Shown here: piece by piece, positions 18,732-27,621 of the stretch
How the letters are laid out: each line of letters begins with the position of its first letter
How positions within the stretch are numbered: the stretch's first letter is position 1
NCBI RefSeq assembly: GCF_036010505.1
Contig: NZ_CP108569.1
Location: forward strand, 5,013,001-5,077,000
Direction of reading: 5' to 3'
Source: Streptomyces sp. NBC_01197
GTDB taxonomy: Bacteria > Actinomycetota > Actinomycetes > Streptomycetales > Streptomycetaceae
Length of the DNA: 64,000 nt
Notes under the pieces: generated by a model
What the model was told of the DNA's origin: nothing
What the model saw: only the letters and a program-made list of their open reading frames with translations
The model's database searches: none
Translations under genes and position numbers: made by a program

Positions 18732-20821
18732 GAGTCCTCCTGCGGGAATCCGGCGGCCGGGGTCGCGATCGGGGTGTCGGTCGGGATGCCGATCCGGGGG
18801 CCGGCCGGTACGTCGGCCGGGATACCGTTCGTGATGTCATCCGGGAGGTCGGCCGGGGTGCCTGCCGAAACGTCATCCGAGGTACCGGCCGGGGTGACGA
18901 CCGCCAGTACCTGGTCCATCGCGACCGTCGTGCCCGGGGCGACGTCCAGTTCGGTGACGGTGCCCGCGTGCGGGGCGGTGATGACATGCTCCATCTTCAT
19001 CGCCTCGACCACCAACAGGCCCTGACCGGCGACCACTTCGTCACCGGTGGCGACCTTGACCACGGTGACGGTGCCCGGCATCGGCGCGGTGAGCGAACCC
19101 GCGCCGCCCCGGCCCGCCGCCGCGTCCAGCGTGGTCTGTACGGGGTCGTGGTCCTGGACGTGCCAGGCGTCGCCGTCCCGGCCGAGCCAGTCCCCGGCGC
19201 GGTGGAAGGTGTGTACAGTCCCGTCGACCGTGACCGTCACCGTGTCCGGTGTGACCCGGCCCGCGCCCCCGGCCGGCACCGCCTCGTGCCCGGGGATCTG
19301 CAGCCACTGCTTCACCGGCAGAGCGGCGCCGCCCAGCCGCCAGCCGCTCGGCACCGAGAACGGGTCGGTCCAGCCACCGGCGTCCGGTTCCGGGGCCAGC
19401 CCGGCCGCCCGTACCGCGGCCGCCGCCGTGTACACCTCGGGCGGCACCGTGTCCGGCACCAGGCCCTCCGCCTCCCGCTCCACCAGGCCGGTGTCCAGCT
19501 CGCCCGCGACCACCGCGGGATGGGCGAGCAGCCGGCGCAGGAAGCCCGCGTTGGTCGGGACGCCCAGGGTGACCGTGCCGGCCAGCGCCGCCCGCAGCTT
19601 GCGCAGCGCCGTCGCGCGGTCCGGGCCGTACGCGATGACCTTCGACAGCATCGGGTCGTAACGGCTGCCGACCTCCACGCCCTCACTGAGGCCCGAGTCG
19701 GTCCGTACGCCGTGGCCCTGCGGTTCGCGCAGCGCCAGCACCGTGCCGCCCGACGGCAGGAAGCCGCGCGACGGGTCCTCCGCGCAGACCCGCGCCTCGA
19801 TGGCGTGCCCGGTGAGCGTGATGTCCTTCTGCTCGTACGGCAGCCGCTCACCAGCGGCGACCCGCAGCTGCCACTCCACCAGGTCGAGGCCGGTGATCAG
19901 CTCGGTCACCGGGTGCTCGACCTGGAGGCGGGTGTTCATCTCCATGAAGTAGTACGAGGACGGGTCGCCGCCCGGGACGATGAACTCCACCGTGCCCGCG
20001 CCCGTGTACCCGCAGCTGCGCGCAGCCTGGACCGCGGCCTCGCCCATCGCGGCCCTGGTCGCCTCGTCCAGCAGGACCGACGGCGCCTCCTCGATGATCT
20101 TCTGGTGGCGGCGCTGGAGGGAGCACTCGCGCTCACCCAGGTGCACCACGTTCCCATGGGCGTCCGCGAGGACCTGGATCTCGATGTGGCGCGGGCGGTC
20201 GATCCACCGCTCCACCAGCAGGGTGTCGTCGCCGAAGGAGGACCGCGCCTCGCGCCTGGCCGAGGTGATCTCGTCGGCCAGCAGTGCTTCGTCGCGGACC
20301 AGGTGCATACCCTTGCCGCCGCCGCCCGCTGACGGCTTCAGCAGGACGGGCATCCCGATCTCCCGTGCGGACGCGGCCAGTTCGGCGTCGGAGAGCCCGC
20401 TGCCCGACGACCCGGGCACCACCGGGACGCCCGCGGCCCGTACGGTCGCCTTGGCGCGGATCTTGTCGCCCATCAGGGAGATCGCCGAGGCGGGCGGACC
20501 GATGAAGACCAGGCCCGCGTCGGCGCACGCCTGCGCGAACTCGGCGTTCTCGGCGAGGAAACCGTACCCGGGATGGACGGCCTGCGCGCCGGAGTGCGCC
20601 GCTGCTTTCAGCAGCCGTTCCACCGACAGATAGCTCTCGGCGGCGGGCGCGGGACCGAGCCGGACCGCGGTGTCCGCCTCCTGCACGTGCCGGGCGTCCG
20701 CGTCCGCGTCGCTGAACACGGCGACCGAGCGGATGCCCAGTTCCCGCAGCGTACGGATGACGCGTACGGCGATCTCGCCCCGGTTGGCGATCAGAACGCT
20801 GTCGAACATTTCCACCCTCAT
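18728..20821 (-). CDS. mccA: methylcrotonyl-CoA carboxylase, biotin-containing alpha subunit
   Basis: Protein of 697 residues with biotin carboxylase, a BT-like linker and a biotin carboxyl carrier domain. The N-terminus [17 protein letters not shown] is the biotin carboxylase start; the ATP-grasp loop [12 protein letters not shown] is near residue 165 and the biotinylation motif VEAMKMEH is near residue 610. I chose the ATG at 20821 because it overlaps the mccB stop (TGATG); an ATG four codons in is the alternative. About 40 residues after the BCCP domain are rich in Asp/Pro/Ala/Thr and look unstructured. A propionyl- or general acyl-CoA carboxylase role is possible, but context favours methylcrotonyl-CoA. 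Confidence 0.9.
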   Translation of the reverse strand: MRVEMFDSVLIANRGEIAVRVIRTLRELGIRSVAVFSDADADARHVQEADTAVRLGPAPAAESYLSVERLLKAAAHSGAQAVHPGYGFLAENAEFAQACADAGLVFIGPPASAISLMGDKIRAKATVRAAGVPVVPGSSGSGLSDAELAASAREIGMPVLLKPSAGGGGKGMHLVRDEALLADEITSARREARSSFGDDTLLVERWIDRPRHIEIQVLADAHGNVVHLGERECSLQRRHQKIIEEAPSVLLDEATRAAMGEAAVQAARSCGYTGAGTVEFIVPGGDPSSYYFMEMNTRLQVEHPVTELITGLDLVEWQLRVAAGERLPYEQKDITLTGHAIEARVCAEDPSRGFLPSGGTVLALREPQGHGVRTDSGLSEGVEVGSRYDPMLSKVIAYGPDRATALRKLRAALAGTVTLGVPTNAGFLRRLLAHPAVVAGELDTGLVEREAEGLVPDTVPPEVYTAAAAVRAAGLAPEPDAGGWTDPFSVPSGWRLGGAALPVKQWLQIPGHEAVPAGGAGRVTPDTVTVTVDGTVHTFHRAGDWLGRDGDAWHVQDHDPVQTTLDAAAGRGGAGSLTAPMPGTVTVVKVATGDEVVAGQGLLVVEAMKMEHVITAPHAGTVTELDVAPGTTVAMDQVLAVVTPAGTSDDVSAGTPADLPDDITNGIPADVPAGPRIGIPTDTPIATPAAGFPQEDS

Positions 20822-22443
20822 CACATCCGGAAGACGCCGTAGCCGGGCGTTGCCCGGTCCTTCTGGGCCAGCGGGGCATTGGCGCAGGCGGTCAGCGCGA
20901 GGCCGACGACCTGGCGGGTCTCCAGCGGGTCGATCACACCGTCGTCCCAGAGCCTGGCCGTCGCGTAGTAGGCGTTGCCCTGCTCCTCGTACTGCGCGCG
21001 GACCGGGGCCTTGAACGCCTCTTCGTCCTCGGCGCTCCAGTCGTCGCCCAGCTGGTCGCGCTTGACCGTGGCCAGTACGGAAGCGGCCTGCTCGCCGCCC
21101 ATCACGGAGATCTTGGCGTTCGGCCACATCCACAGGAAGCGCGGCGAGTAGGCCCGGCCGCACATCGAGTAGTTCCCCGCGCCGTACGAGCCGCCGACGA
21201 CCACCGTCAGCTTCGGCACCCGGGTGCAGGCCACCGCCGTCACCATCTTGGCGCCGTGCTTGGCGATCCCGCCCGCCTCGTAGTCCCGGCCGACCATGAA
21301 GCCGGAGATGTTCTGGAGGAAGAGCAGCGGGATGCCGCGCTGGTCGCACAGCTCGATGAAGTGCGCGCCCTTCTGGGCGGACTCGGAGAAGAGGATGCCG
21401 TTGTTGGCGACGATGCCGACCGGGTGGCCGTGGATCCGGGCGAAGCCGGTGATCAGCGTCGTCCCGAACTCCGCCTTGAACTCGGCGAACCGCGAGCCGT
21501 CCGTGATGCGCGCGATCACCTCGCGTACGTCGTAGGGCGTACGGGAGTCGACCGGCACCGCGCCGTAAAGACCGGCCGGGTCCACCTTCGGCTCCTCCAC
21601 CGGTTCCACGGACCAGGGGAGCGGGGGGCGCTCGGGCAGCGTGGAGACGATGGTCCGGACGATGCGCAGCGCGTGCGCGTCGTCCTCCGCGAGATGGTCG
21701 GTGACCCCGGAGGTCCGCGAGTGCACCTCGCCGCCGCCCAGTTCCTCGGCCGTGACGACCTCGCCGGTCGCGGCCTTCACCAGTGGCGGGCCGCCCAGGA
21801 AGATCGTGCCCTGGTTGCGGACGATCACCGCTTCGTCGCTCATCGCGGGGACGTATGCGCCGCCCGCCGTGCAGGAGCCGAGCACGGCGGCGATCTGCGG
21901 GATGCCCAGGCCCGACATCCGGGCCTGGTTGTAGAAGATCCGGCCGAAGTGCTCGCGGTCCGGGAAGACCTCGTCCTGCATCGGCAGGAAGGCACCGCCC
22001 GAGTCGACCAGGTACACACAGGGCAGCCGGTTCTCCAAGGCCACCTCCTGGGCGCGCAGATGCTTCTTCACGGTCATCGGGTAGTACGTGCCGCCCTTGA
22101 CCGTGGCGTCATTGGCGACCACCACCACCTCACGCCCGCTGACCCTGCCGATCCCGGCGATGACCCCGGCGGCGGGCGCCGACCCGCCGTACATACCGTC
22201 GGCGGCCAGCGGCGCCAGCTCCAGGAACGGTGAGCCCGGGTCCAGGAGGGTGTCGACGCGGTCGCGCGGCAGCAGCTTCCCGCGTGCCACATGGCGGGCC
22301 CGGGACTTCTCGCCGCCGCCGAGGCGCGCGGCTGCCAGCCTGGTCCGCAGCTCGTCTGCTAGCGCCTCGTGCGCCGCCTCGTTGGCCCGCCAGGCCTCCG
22401 AAGCGGGATCGGCCGCGCTCGCCAGGACTGGTGCCTGCTGCAT
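20821..22443 (-). CDS. mccB: methylcrotonyl-CoA carboxylase, carboxyltransferase beta subunit
   Basis: Carboxyltransferase of 540 residues with N and C crotonase-like halves. The oxyanion-hole Gly motifs are visible: [16 protein letters not shown] near residue 190 and a second set around [20 protein letters not shown] near residue 430. The length and the C-terminal 'YGVFRM' end are typical of MCC beta (LiuB) rather than acetyl/propionyl types. It is the first gene of the operon mccB-mccA-hmgL-acdH, with a divergent TetR gene 157 bp away. Confidence 0.92.
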   Translation of the reverse strand: MQQAPVLASAADPASEAWRANEAAHEALADELRTRLAAARLGGGEKSRARHVARGKLLPRDRVDTLLDPGSPFLELAPLAADGMYGGSAPAAGVIAGIGRVSGREVVVVANDATVKGGTYYPMTVKKHLRAQEVALENRLPCVYLVDSGGAFLPMQDEVFPDREHFGRIFYNQARMSGLGIPQIAAVLGSCTAGGAYVPAMSDEAVIVRNQGTIFLGGPPLVKAATGEVVTAEELGGGEVHSRTSGVTDHLAEDDAHALRIVRTIVSTLPERPPLPWSVEPVEEPKVDPAGLYGAVPVDSRTPYDVREVIARITDGSRFAEFKAEFGTTLITGFARIHGHPVGIVANNGILFSESAQKGAHFIELCDQRGIPLLFLQNISGFMVGRDYEAGGIAKHGAKMVTAVACTRVPKLTVVVGGSYGAGNYSMCGRAYSPRFLWMWPNAKISVMGGEQAASVLATVKRDQLGDDWSAEDEEAFKAPVRAQYEEQGNAYYATARLWDDGVIDPLETRQVVGLALTACANAPLAQKDRATPGYGVFRM

Positions 22444-22535
22444 CGGTCGGGCCCTCTCTGCTCTGTGTGCTCTGCCCTGATGTGGTTTTCGACCATCCCT
22501 ACCCGGTCGGGGCGGTCAGTGATCGGCGGGGATCG

Positions 22536-22579
22536 GTTAGTGATCGTTAACACCTGCGGCCAGGTTAACGCTCGCTAAC
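22536..22579. promoter_or_regulatory. pair of operator-like palindromes between mccB and the TetR gene
   Basis: GTTAGTGATCGTTAAC (22536-22551) and GTTAACGCTCGCTAAC (22564-22579) are each partly palindromic, and one is the inverted copy of the other at 14 of 16 positions. The centres are 28 bp apart, on one DNA face-repeat scale. Their place in the divergent promoter fits binding by the adjacent TetR protein, controlling both the leucine operon and itself. Confidence 0.7.
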
Positions 22580-22600
22580 CCCGCTGTCTAGAATGGAGCC

Positions 22601-23227
22601 ATGAGCACCAGGACGGACGCCCCGACGCGGCGCGAGCAGATCCTCAAGGAGGCGGCCCGCCTCTTCGCCGAGCGTGGTTTCCACGGAGTCGGCGTCGACG
22701 AGATAGGCGCAGCGGTGGGCATCAGCGGCCCCGGCCTCTACCGCCACTTCGCGGGCAAGGACGCGATGCTCGCCGAACTGCTCGTCGGGATCAGCGAGCG
22801 GCTGCTCGACGGCGGCCGGCGGCGGGCGGAGCCGGCCGAGGGCGGCCCGGCGGCGGTACTCGCCTCGCTGATCGACGGGCACATCGACTTCGCCCTCGAC
22901 GACCGCCCGCTGATCACCGTCCACGACCGGGAGCTGGACCGGCTGCGCGACAGCGACCGCAAGGCGGTCCGCAGGCTCCAGCGGCAGTACGTCGAGCTGT
23001 GGGTCACCGTCGTACGCGAGCTGCACCCCCGCACCCCGGAGCAGGAGGCCCGCGCGGCCGTGCACGCCGTCTTCGGCCTGCTGAACTCCACCCCGCACCT
23101 GGGCACCGGCGGCCTGCCCGGCCGGACCACCACCGCCGCACTGCTGCGCCGCCTCGCGCACGGGGCTTTCGAGGCACTGGACCGGGCACCGGGGGGGGTA
23201 CCGGGCGGGGCGCCGGCGGCGAGCTGA
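22601..23227 (+). CDS. TetR/AcrR-family regulator, probably of the leucine operon
   Basis: Regulator of 208 residues. The N-terminal TetR helix-turn-helix (about 8-55) contains EAARLFAERGFHGVGVDEIGAA and ISGPGLYRHFAGKDAML. The ligand domain is variable, ending in a Gly/Pro-rich tail after LAHGAFEALD. It is divergent from mccB with paired palindromes in between, so it probably senses an acyl-CoA of the pathway. It plays the part that LiuR (MerR type) plays in proteobacteria. Confidence 0.88.
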   Translation: MSTRTDAPTRREQILKEAARLFAERGFHGVGVDEIGAAVGISGPGLYRHFAGKDAMLAELLVGISERLLDGGRRRAEPAEGGPAAVLASLIDGHIDFALDDRPLITVHDRELDRLRDSDRKAVRRLQRQYVELWVTVVRELHPRTPEQEARAAVHAVFGLLNSTPHLGTGGLPGRTTTAALLRRLAHGAFEALDRAPGGVPGGAPAAS

Positions 23228-23243
23228 CCGGCCGTACGGTCCC

Positions 23244-23270
23244 GGTGGCCCCGCCCGGTCCCGGGCCACC
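23244..23270 (+). terminator. hairpin terminator after the TetR gene
   Basis: GGTGGCCC (23244-23251) and GGGCCACC (23263-23270) form a perfect 8-bp stem with an 11-nt loop, 16 bp after the stop. Confidence 0.65.
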
Positions 23271-23318
23271 GCGGATACCGGACTGACGGCGGCAGGATCT
23301 GGCGTCCACAATGGGCTC

Positions 23319-24098
23319 ATGCCGATACCCAGCCGCGCCGAACTCGTCGACCACCTCGTCCGCACCCGGATCGCCGGGCACGTCGCCACGCCCCGCGACA
23401 ACAACCTCTCCCACTACCGCAAGCTCTCCAACGGCGACCGGCACTTCTGGCTGGGGCTCGAACTCGGTGACCGCTGGGCGGACGAGCAGGACGTGCTCGC
23501 CGTGATGGCCGAGCGCTGCGGCGTCAACGACGACCCCGGGCACCGGCACGGCCAGGACACCATCGACCCGGAACTGACGGTCGACGCCCTGGACCGGATG
23601 GCCGCCCGGCTGCGGAAGGCCGCCGACGGCAAGGAGAGGGTGCTCTTCGCCACCGGTCACCCCGGCGGGCTCCTTGACGTACACCGGGCCACCGCGGAAG
23701 CGCTGCGTGCGGCGGGCTGCGAGATCGTACGGATCCCGGGCGGGCTCACCGCCGACGAGGGCATGGTCTTCCAGTTCGCCGACGTCGCGGTGCTGGAGCG
23801 CGGCGCGACCCTCTGGCACACGCACTCGCCCGAGCCGATGCGGGCGATCCTCGACGGCCTGGAGCGGGCCGGCAGACCGCTGCCCGACCTGGTGGTCGCC
23901 GACCACGGCTGGGCGGGCTGCGCGGGCCAGCGGGGCCTCGACTCGATCGGCTACGCGGACTGCAACGACCCGGCGCTCTTCCTGGGCGAGGCCGAGGGCA
24001 CACTCCAGGTCACGGTCCCGCTGGACGACCACGTCACGGACCCGCGCTTCTACGACCCGATGACGGCGTACCTGCTGGATGCCGCGGGGCTGGGGTGA
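23319..24098 (+). CDS. conserved actinobacterial protein, phosphatase-like annotation
   Basis: Protein of 259 residues. Homologues in streptomycetes are usually called phosphatases, but I see no diagnostic DxDx(T/V) motif. Noticeable stretches are TPRDNNLSHYRKLSNGDR near residue 25, HGQDTIDPELTVDALDRM near residue 80, LFATGHPGGLLDVHRA near residue 110 and VVADHGWAGCAGQRG near residue 195, with many His/Asp that could bind metal. It has no signal peptide. It sits alone between the TetR gene and a lower-GC module. Its substrate cannot be inferred. Confidence 0.75.
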   Translation: MPIPSRAELVDHLVRTRIAGHVATPRDNNLSHYRKLSNGDRHFWLGLELGDRWADEQDVLAVMAERCGVNDDPGHRHGQDTIDPELTVDALDRMAARLRKAADGKERVLFATGHPGGLLDVHRATAEALRAAGCEIVRIPGGLTADEGMVFQFADVAVLERGATLWHTHSPEPMRAILDGLERAGRPLPDLVVADHGWAGCAGQRGLDSIGYADCNDPALFLGEAEGTLQVTVPLDDHVTDPRFYDPMTAYLLDAAGLG

Positions 24099-24233
24099 GG
24101 GCGGGTGGGGCGGCCGGGCCCGCCGTCAGCTTGATGGCATCCAGGACGAACCAACGCAGGACGGAATTGTTTCCGGTGCCGCGGCGCGCCGGTTTGAAGT
24201 AATCGCCAGACGGTTACTCAGAAAAGCGTGCCG

Positions 24234-24542
24234 TCATCCCTGCAGGTCCAGCCGCATCATCTTTGCCTCGGCGGGACTCACTCTTTCCGGAGTCCTGTTG
24301 ATCTCTGCCTGCACCACCGGGATCAGGTTTCCGAGCTGGGTCAGCATGGCCTTCCGGCGCCCTTCGATATCGGAGTGCCAGGTCTTCGCGTTCGGCCCTG
24401 CCCAGGATCGCTTGTCGCCAACGTCAGAGGATGCCTTCTTCAGTAAGCCCGTGAGGACATGCATCTCGTGCTCGATGTCCTTCTTCAGCCTCACCAGGGC
24501 TTGGCGCCGAGGGTTTTCGGCCTTGGCTGGATCCCCACCCAT
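24234..24542 (-). CDS. small WXG100-like helical protein
   Basis: Protein of 102 residues that looks like two helices around a turn: helix 1 contains MHVLTGLLKKASS, the turn KRSWAGPNAKTWHSD carries a W-x-G-type signature, and helix 2 contains GRRKAMLTQLGNLIPVVQAE. This is the size and shape of ESX/WXG100-superfamily proteins, secreted by type VII systems or serving as partners of larger toxins. The ATG has a strong GGAGGGGG ribosome site. It is divergent from the DUF1023 hydrolase gene; the two may work together. GC is lower than in nearby genes. Family assignment is tentative. Confidence 0.65.
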   Translation of the reverse strand: MGGDPAKAENPRRQALVRLKKDIEHEMHVLTGLLKKASSDVGDKRSWAGPNAKTWHSDIEGRRKAMLTQLGNLIPVVQAEINRTPERVSPAEAKMMRLDLQG

Positions 24543-24724
24543 CAGATTCCCCCTCCCGTCAGAGGGATGAGTCTTCCACAGAACGAGTCCAATGGGGGCA
24601 ACAGCGCCAGAGGTCGGCCCTCAACTCTTCGCGAGGCAGCCGCCGTTCAAGCCACCAGTGTGTACTCCTGCCACGACTGATAGCGTGCCGTAGCCGTATA
24701 GTCGCATGGGGGCGGGGACAAGGC

Positions 24725-26230
24725 ATGAGTGATCCGGGTGGCCGCGGGGACGCCTTCTGTGGAATCAATCCTGAGGCGCTGCAAGGCACGATCACTTCTC
24801 TGAAGGCGGACGCAGACCGGTTACATGGAAGCGCGTTACGGTTCAAGACTCGATTCGATCGTCTCGGGATCGACGCGCAGCCCCTGACGAAGCTCGTCCA
24901 CATCGCCACCTGGGCCAACGACCAACTGCCCATGCTGCGCAGGCGTCATCATCTGGCCGTGCTCATCGATGAGGGTGGAAATCCGTTCTCGCACTATCCC
25001 AACCACCCTGAAATGGTCATGGTTGATGAGGGCGAGGTCGCCGAAGGGCCGCCCAGAGCCAGCGATCTCCCGACTGGCTCAGACCCCAGGCTGAATTCAG
25101 ACTGGTGGGATTCCCTCAGCCCGGGGATGAAAGCCGAGGTGCAATTCCTCTACCCAGGTCGTATCGGAGCAATGGATGGTCTGCCGGCTGTAGTCCGCGA
25201 CAGGACCAACCGCGTTGTCTTCGGCGAGCTTTACGGGACGGCCAAGGCGAAGCTGGCGAAACTGAACGCCCAGGAGCCTGCCCAGTACGAACAGGGAAGC
25301 AACCCCTTCGGCGAGGCGCTCGAGGCCTCGGCGTGGCAGGACTGGAAGGAGCAGAGGGGGCGGCTCGAAGGACAGCTCAAGGGCATGGACGCGATCCATT
25401 CGCGCCTTGGCCGAACGGGCGCCGGCGGCCTGCCGCGGGCGTACCTGCTGGGGATCGACACACACCATCTTGGTCATGTCATCATTGCCAACGGCAACCC
25501 GGACACTGCCGATCACACCGCGGTGTACGTCCCCGGCACGACATCGAAGCTGGCGGGGGCGGGCGGCGATATCAAACGCATGGAAAGTCTCTGGAGGACG
25601 TCCAGGATGATGGCGCCTGGACAGAGCGTCTCTACGATCACGTGGATCGGTTATGACGCTCCGCAGAGCATTGTCCCGGAAGCCATGTCGACGTCATACG
25701 CCGACAAGGGGGCCCCTGTGCTCAATCGCTTCCTCGACGGCCTTCAGACTGCGCAAGGCGGAGCGAACGCGAGTCATGCCACGGTCATCGGCCACAGCTA
25801 CGGCAGCACCCTTGTCGGCGATGCCTCCAAGCAACACGGCCACTTCGCTGCCGATGACATCGTGGTGGCCGGAAGCCCGGGCATGCTTGTCGGAAACGCT
25901 GATCAGCTCGACGTCGGCGCCAAGCACACCTGGTCGGAAGCTGCCGCAACCCAATACGACCAAGTACCAGCGGGCGGTAAGGTCGCTGGCCTGGGTGGCA
26001 GCAGTGTGGAGGTCCGTACATGGCACGGAATTCCTTACGATGCAGCCGTCAACGTGGATGTTGTGCCGTCCGACAGGGCATTCGGGGCAAATATCATGCA
26101 AACGGATTCTCATGGCCACGGGGGCTATTGGGATGCAAGTACTCATGGGGGTAATTGGGAAGCTTCTACCAGCCTCAAGAACCAAGCGGCCGTAGTCACT
26201 GGCAACTATGATGAGGTGAAGCGTGGCTAA
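24725..26230 (+). CDS. alpha/beta hydrolase, DUF1023 family
   Basis: Protein of 501 residues. The N-terminal half is helical and charged (about 1-200), like the LXG/WXG-type leader of type VII substrates. The C-terminal alpha/beta-hydrolase domain has the nucleophile elbow VIGHSYGSTL near residue 355 and a preceding oxyanion region (WIGYDAPQ). A late His in TDSHGHGGYW could complete the triad. It has no signal peptide. It overlaps the lipoprotein gene by eight bases, and a WXG100-like gene is divergent. These hydrolases are frequent in actinobacteria but their substrates are unknown. GC and codon use are less extreme than in surrounding genes. Confidence 0.88.
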   Translation: MSDPGGRGDAFCGINPEALQGTITSLKADADRLHGSALRFKTRFDRLGIDAQPLTKLVHIATWANDQLPMLRRRHHLAVLIDEGGNPFSHYPNHPEMVMVDEGEVAEGPPRASDLPTGSDPRLNSDWWDSLSPGMKAEVQFLYPGRIGAMDGLPAVVRDRTNRVVFGELYGTAKAKLAKLNAQEPAQYEQGSNPFGEALEASAWQDWKEQRGRLEGQLKGMDAIHSRLGRTGAGGLPRAYLLGIDTHHLGHVIIANGNPDTADHTAVYVPGTTSKLAGAGGDIKRMESLWRTSRMMAPGQSVSTITWIGYDAPQSIVPEAMSTSYADKGAPVLNRFLDGLQTAQGGANASHATVIGHSYGSTLVGDASKQHGHFAADDIVVAGSPGMLVGNADQLDVGAKHTWSEAAATQYDQVPAGGKVAGLGGSSVEVRTWHGIPYDAAVNVDVVPSDRAFGANIMQTDSHGHGGYWDASTHGGNWEASTSLKNQAAVVTGNYDEVKRG

Positions 26231-26807
26231 TCGAAGGATGGCCAGAGCGGTCCGCCGCCGCGTGGTCGTGACAATTTCTAGCGCCGCGACTTTATCCATT
26301 CTGACGGGATGCTCGGGTATGCCAAAATCCCACGATCTCGGTTACACCCCTGAAGTCCGAGATGTCTCCAGCGTGAAAAACGAGGCGCAGGGGCTTTCGA
26401 GTCAGCTGCACCATCTGATGGCATTGGACGGCAAGACGACGAACACGGGTCCTGGAGTTGATCTCTGCGACGATGAGGATCCGGATCACCTGTACGTTGT
26501 TCGTCACCCCTGGTCCCTCTACGGAGTCCCCGTCGAGGATATGAAAAAGGCTATGGAGCAGCTTAAGGTCGAACTTCCGCGCCATGATTGGAAGATCGTA
26601 AAATTTGGTCCGGACAGCAGTCCGTCCAAGAGCCTTGAAATCGTCGCCAACTCCACGAAGGGGAAGTTCTCAGTGAACATTACCCTCTACGATCGGCGAA
26701 AGAAGAGTGGCAACGCTCCGAGTGCAAGCAAGGTCTCCATCATTGCTGTCGATCTCGCATCTGCCTGTTTCCGTGTCCCGCACGGAAAGACGGTCGATCA
26801 AAGCTGA
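26223..26807 (+). CDS. putative lipoprotein coupled to the DUF1023 hydrolase
   Basis: Protein of 194 residues starting at a GTG that overlaps the end of the hydrolase gene. The N-terminus is basic (RRMARAVRRR), then a hydrophobic stretch and a lipobox ILTGC near residues 26-30, so it should be exported and lipid-anchored. The mature part has no motif I recognise; it contains a LCDDEDPDHLYVVRHPWSL segment and a C-terminal Cys. A cell-surface partner or immunity-like role for the hydrolase is possible but is inference. A small perfect hairpin (26768-26788) lies within the last codons. Confidence 0.75.
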   Translation: MANRRMARAVRRRVVVTISSAATLSILTGCSGMPKSHDLGYTPEVRDVSSVKNEAQGLSSQLHHLMALDGKTTNTGPGVDLCDDEDPDHLYVVRHPWSLYGVPVEDMKKAMEQLKVELPRHDWKIVKFGPDSSPSKSLEIVANSTKGKFSVNITLYDRRKKSGNAPSASKVSIIAVDLASACFRVPHGKTVDQS

Positions 26808-26965
26808 CATGGAAGCTGAAGGGGACCAGCCTGGCGCCGGGGAGTCTTCACTTCGTTGGTCGACGAGACAACAGGGGGCCTGCCCGACGCCGCGTCCGCT
26901 GGGTGAGGGCGGGGGAACAGGCCGTACCCCGGCGTCCCTGTATCCCTTGCCGGGCACGGCTTCTG

Positions 26966-27144
26966 TCAGGAATGCCCGGTCACGAGCTCTCCGGATTTGG
27001 TGGCAGGGGCGCCGATCAGCAGCAGCACCATGCGTAAACGGCCCGGCTTCTCCTGGATCACCTCGAACTCGGTGCCGGGAATTCCAACCCCAAGAAAGCT
27101 TCGAAGGTCTCCTTCGGCTTCCTCACCAAGTCGCGCATGAACAT
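26966..27144 (-). pseudogene. remnant resembling an NHLP (nitrile-hydratase leader) RiPP precursor
   Basis: Reading from the ATG at 27144 gives MFMRDLVRKPKETFEAFLG. Shifting by one base at a run of four Gs (near 27090) continues as VGIPGTEFEVIQEKPGRLR and then MVLLLIGAPATKSGELVTG before a stop at 26966. The joined peptide follows the pattern of NHLP leader peptides (P-x-x-x-F-x-x-x-L-G-V-x-x-P-x-x-x-x-F-x-V followed by P-x-x-L-x-x-V-L). The N-terminal helix appears shortened and no modification genes are adjacent. It is either a frameshifted relic or a sequencing indel in a homopolymer. The assignment is from pattern memory only. Nothing else recognisable lies in 26808-27210. Confidence 0.4.
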
Positions 27145-27210
27145 GGGGCCCGCCTGCGCCCGTGCCCCGGCCGGTTGGCCGATCCCCGCCAGGTCGCCGG
27201 GGAGCCGGAG

Positions 27211-27590
27211 TCAGTGACGGAAACTGTCAGGGTCCGCCGCTTGCCAGTTCCGCTGCCCACTCCTGCGGGGGCTCCGACGTGAGCTGCCCGGGAATGAGCC
27301 AGTCGTACAGCTCTCCGCAGGAGAGAACGGTGCGTGGGTCCAGCCGGCGGCGCAGCTGGTGCGGTCGGTCCCAGTTCGCGTGGGTTCTGCACCCCCATGG
27401 CCGCCATGATCTGCGGGGCGCTGTTCACCATGGCTGCCTGGTAACGGTGTACACGCCGGAACTTGTCGTTGACGTCCAACGCGCGTGTGCGCCGAGGGCC
27501 CTGGGTGGTCACCCCGACCGGACAGGTGTTGGTGTGGCACTGCTACGCATCTCATACCGGGCCGTGCCACGACATCGCGCTCACAGTCGC
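27211..27590 (-). pseudogene. C-terminal remnant of an FMN-binding glutamate synthase-family gene
   Basis: Three frames together spell the C-terminus of a glutamate-synthase-like FMN protein. Frame 1 reads QCHTNTCPVGVTTQ through RALDVNDKFRRVHRYQAAMV and IMAAMGVQNPREL. Frame 2, near 27350, reads HQLRRRLDPRTV and GELYDWLIPGQL. Frame 3, near 27240, reads NWQAADPDSF and then stops. An in-frame TAG (27543-27545) precedes QCHT. So there are two frameshifts and a nonsense codon, and everything N-terminal of this part is gone. It begins about 30 bp after the thioesterase stop. The intact gene would be an oxidoreductase of about 500 residues. Confidence 0.75.
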
Positions 27591-27621
27591 CGGCAGTGCG
27601 CCGGCCAGGGCCCGCCCACCG

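Noticed and set aside
24559..24933. 124-codon minus-strand frame overlapping the DUF1023 start
   Set aside because: Opposes a well-supported gene, has no ribosome site and no recognisable motif.
26768..26788. Perfect 8-bp hairpin TTTCCGTG/CACGGAAA as a terminator
   Set aside because: It lies inside the lipoprotein coding region before its stop and has no T-run; possible but not supported as a terminator.
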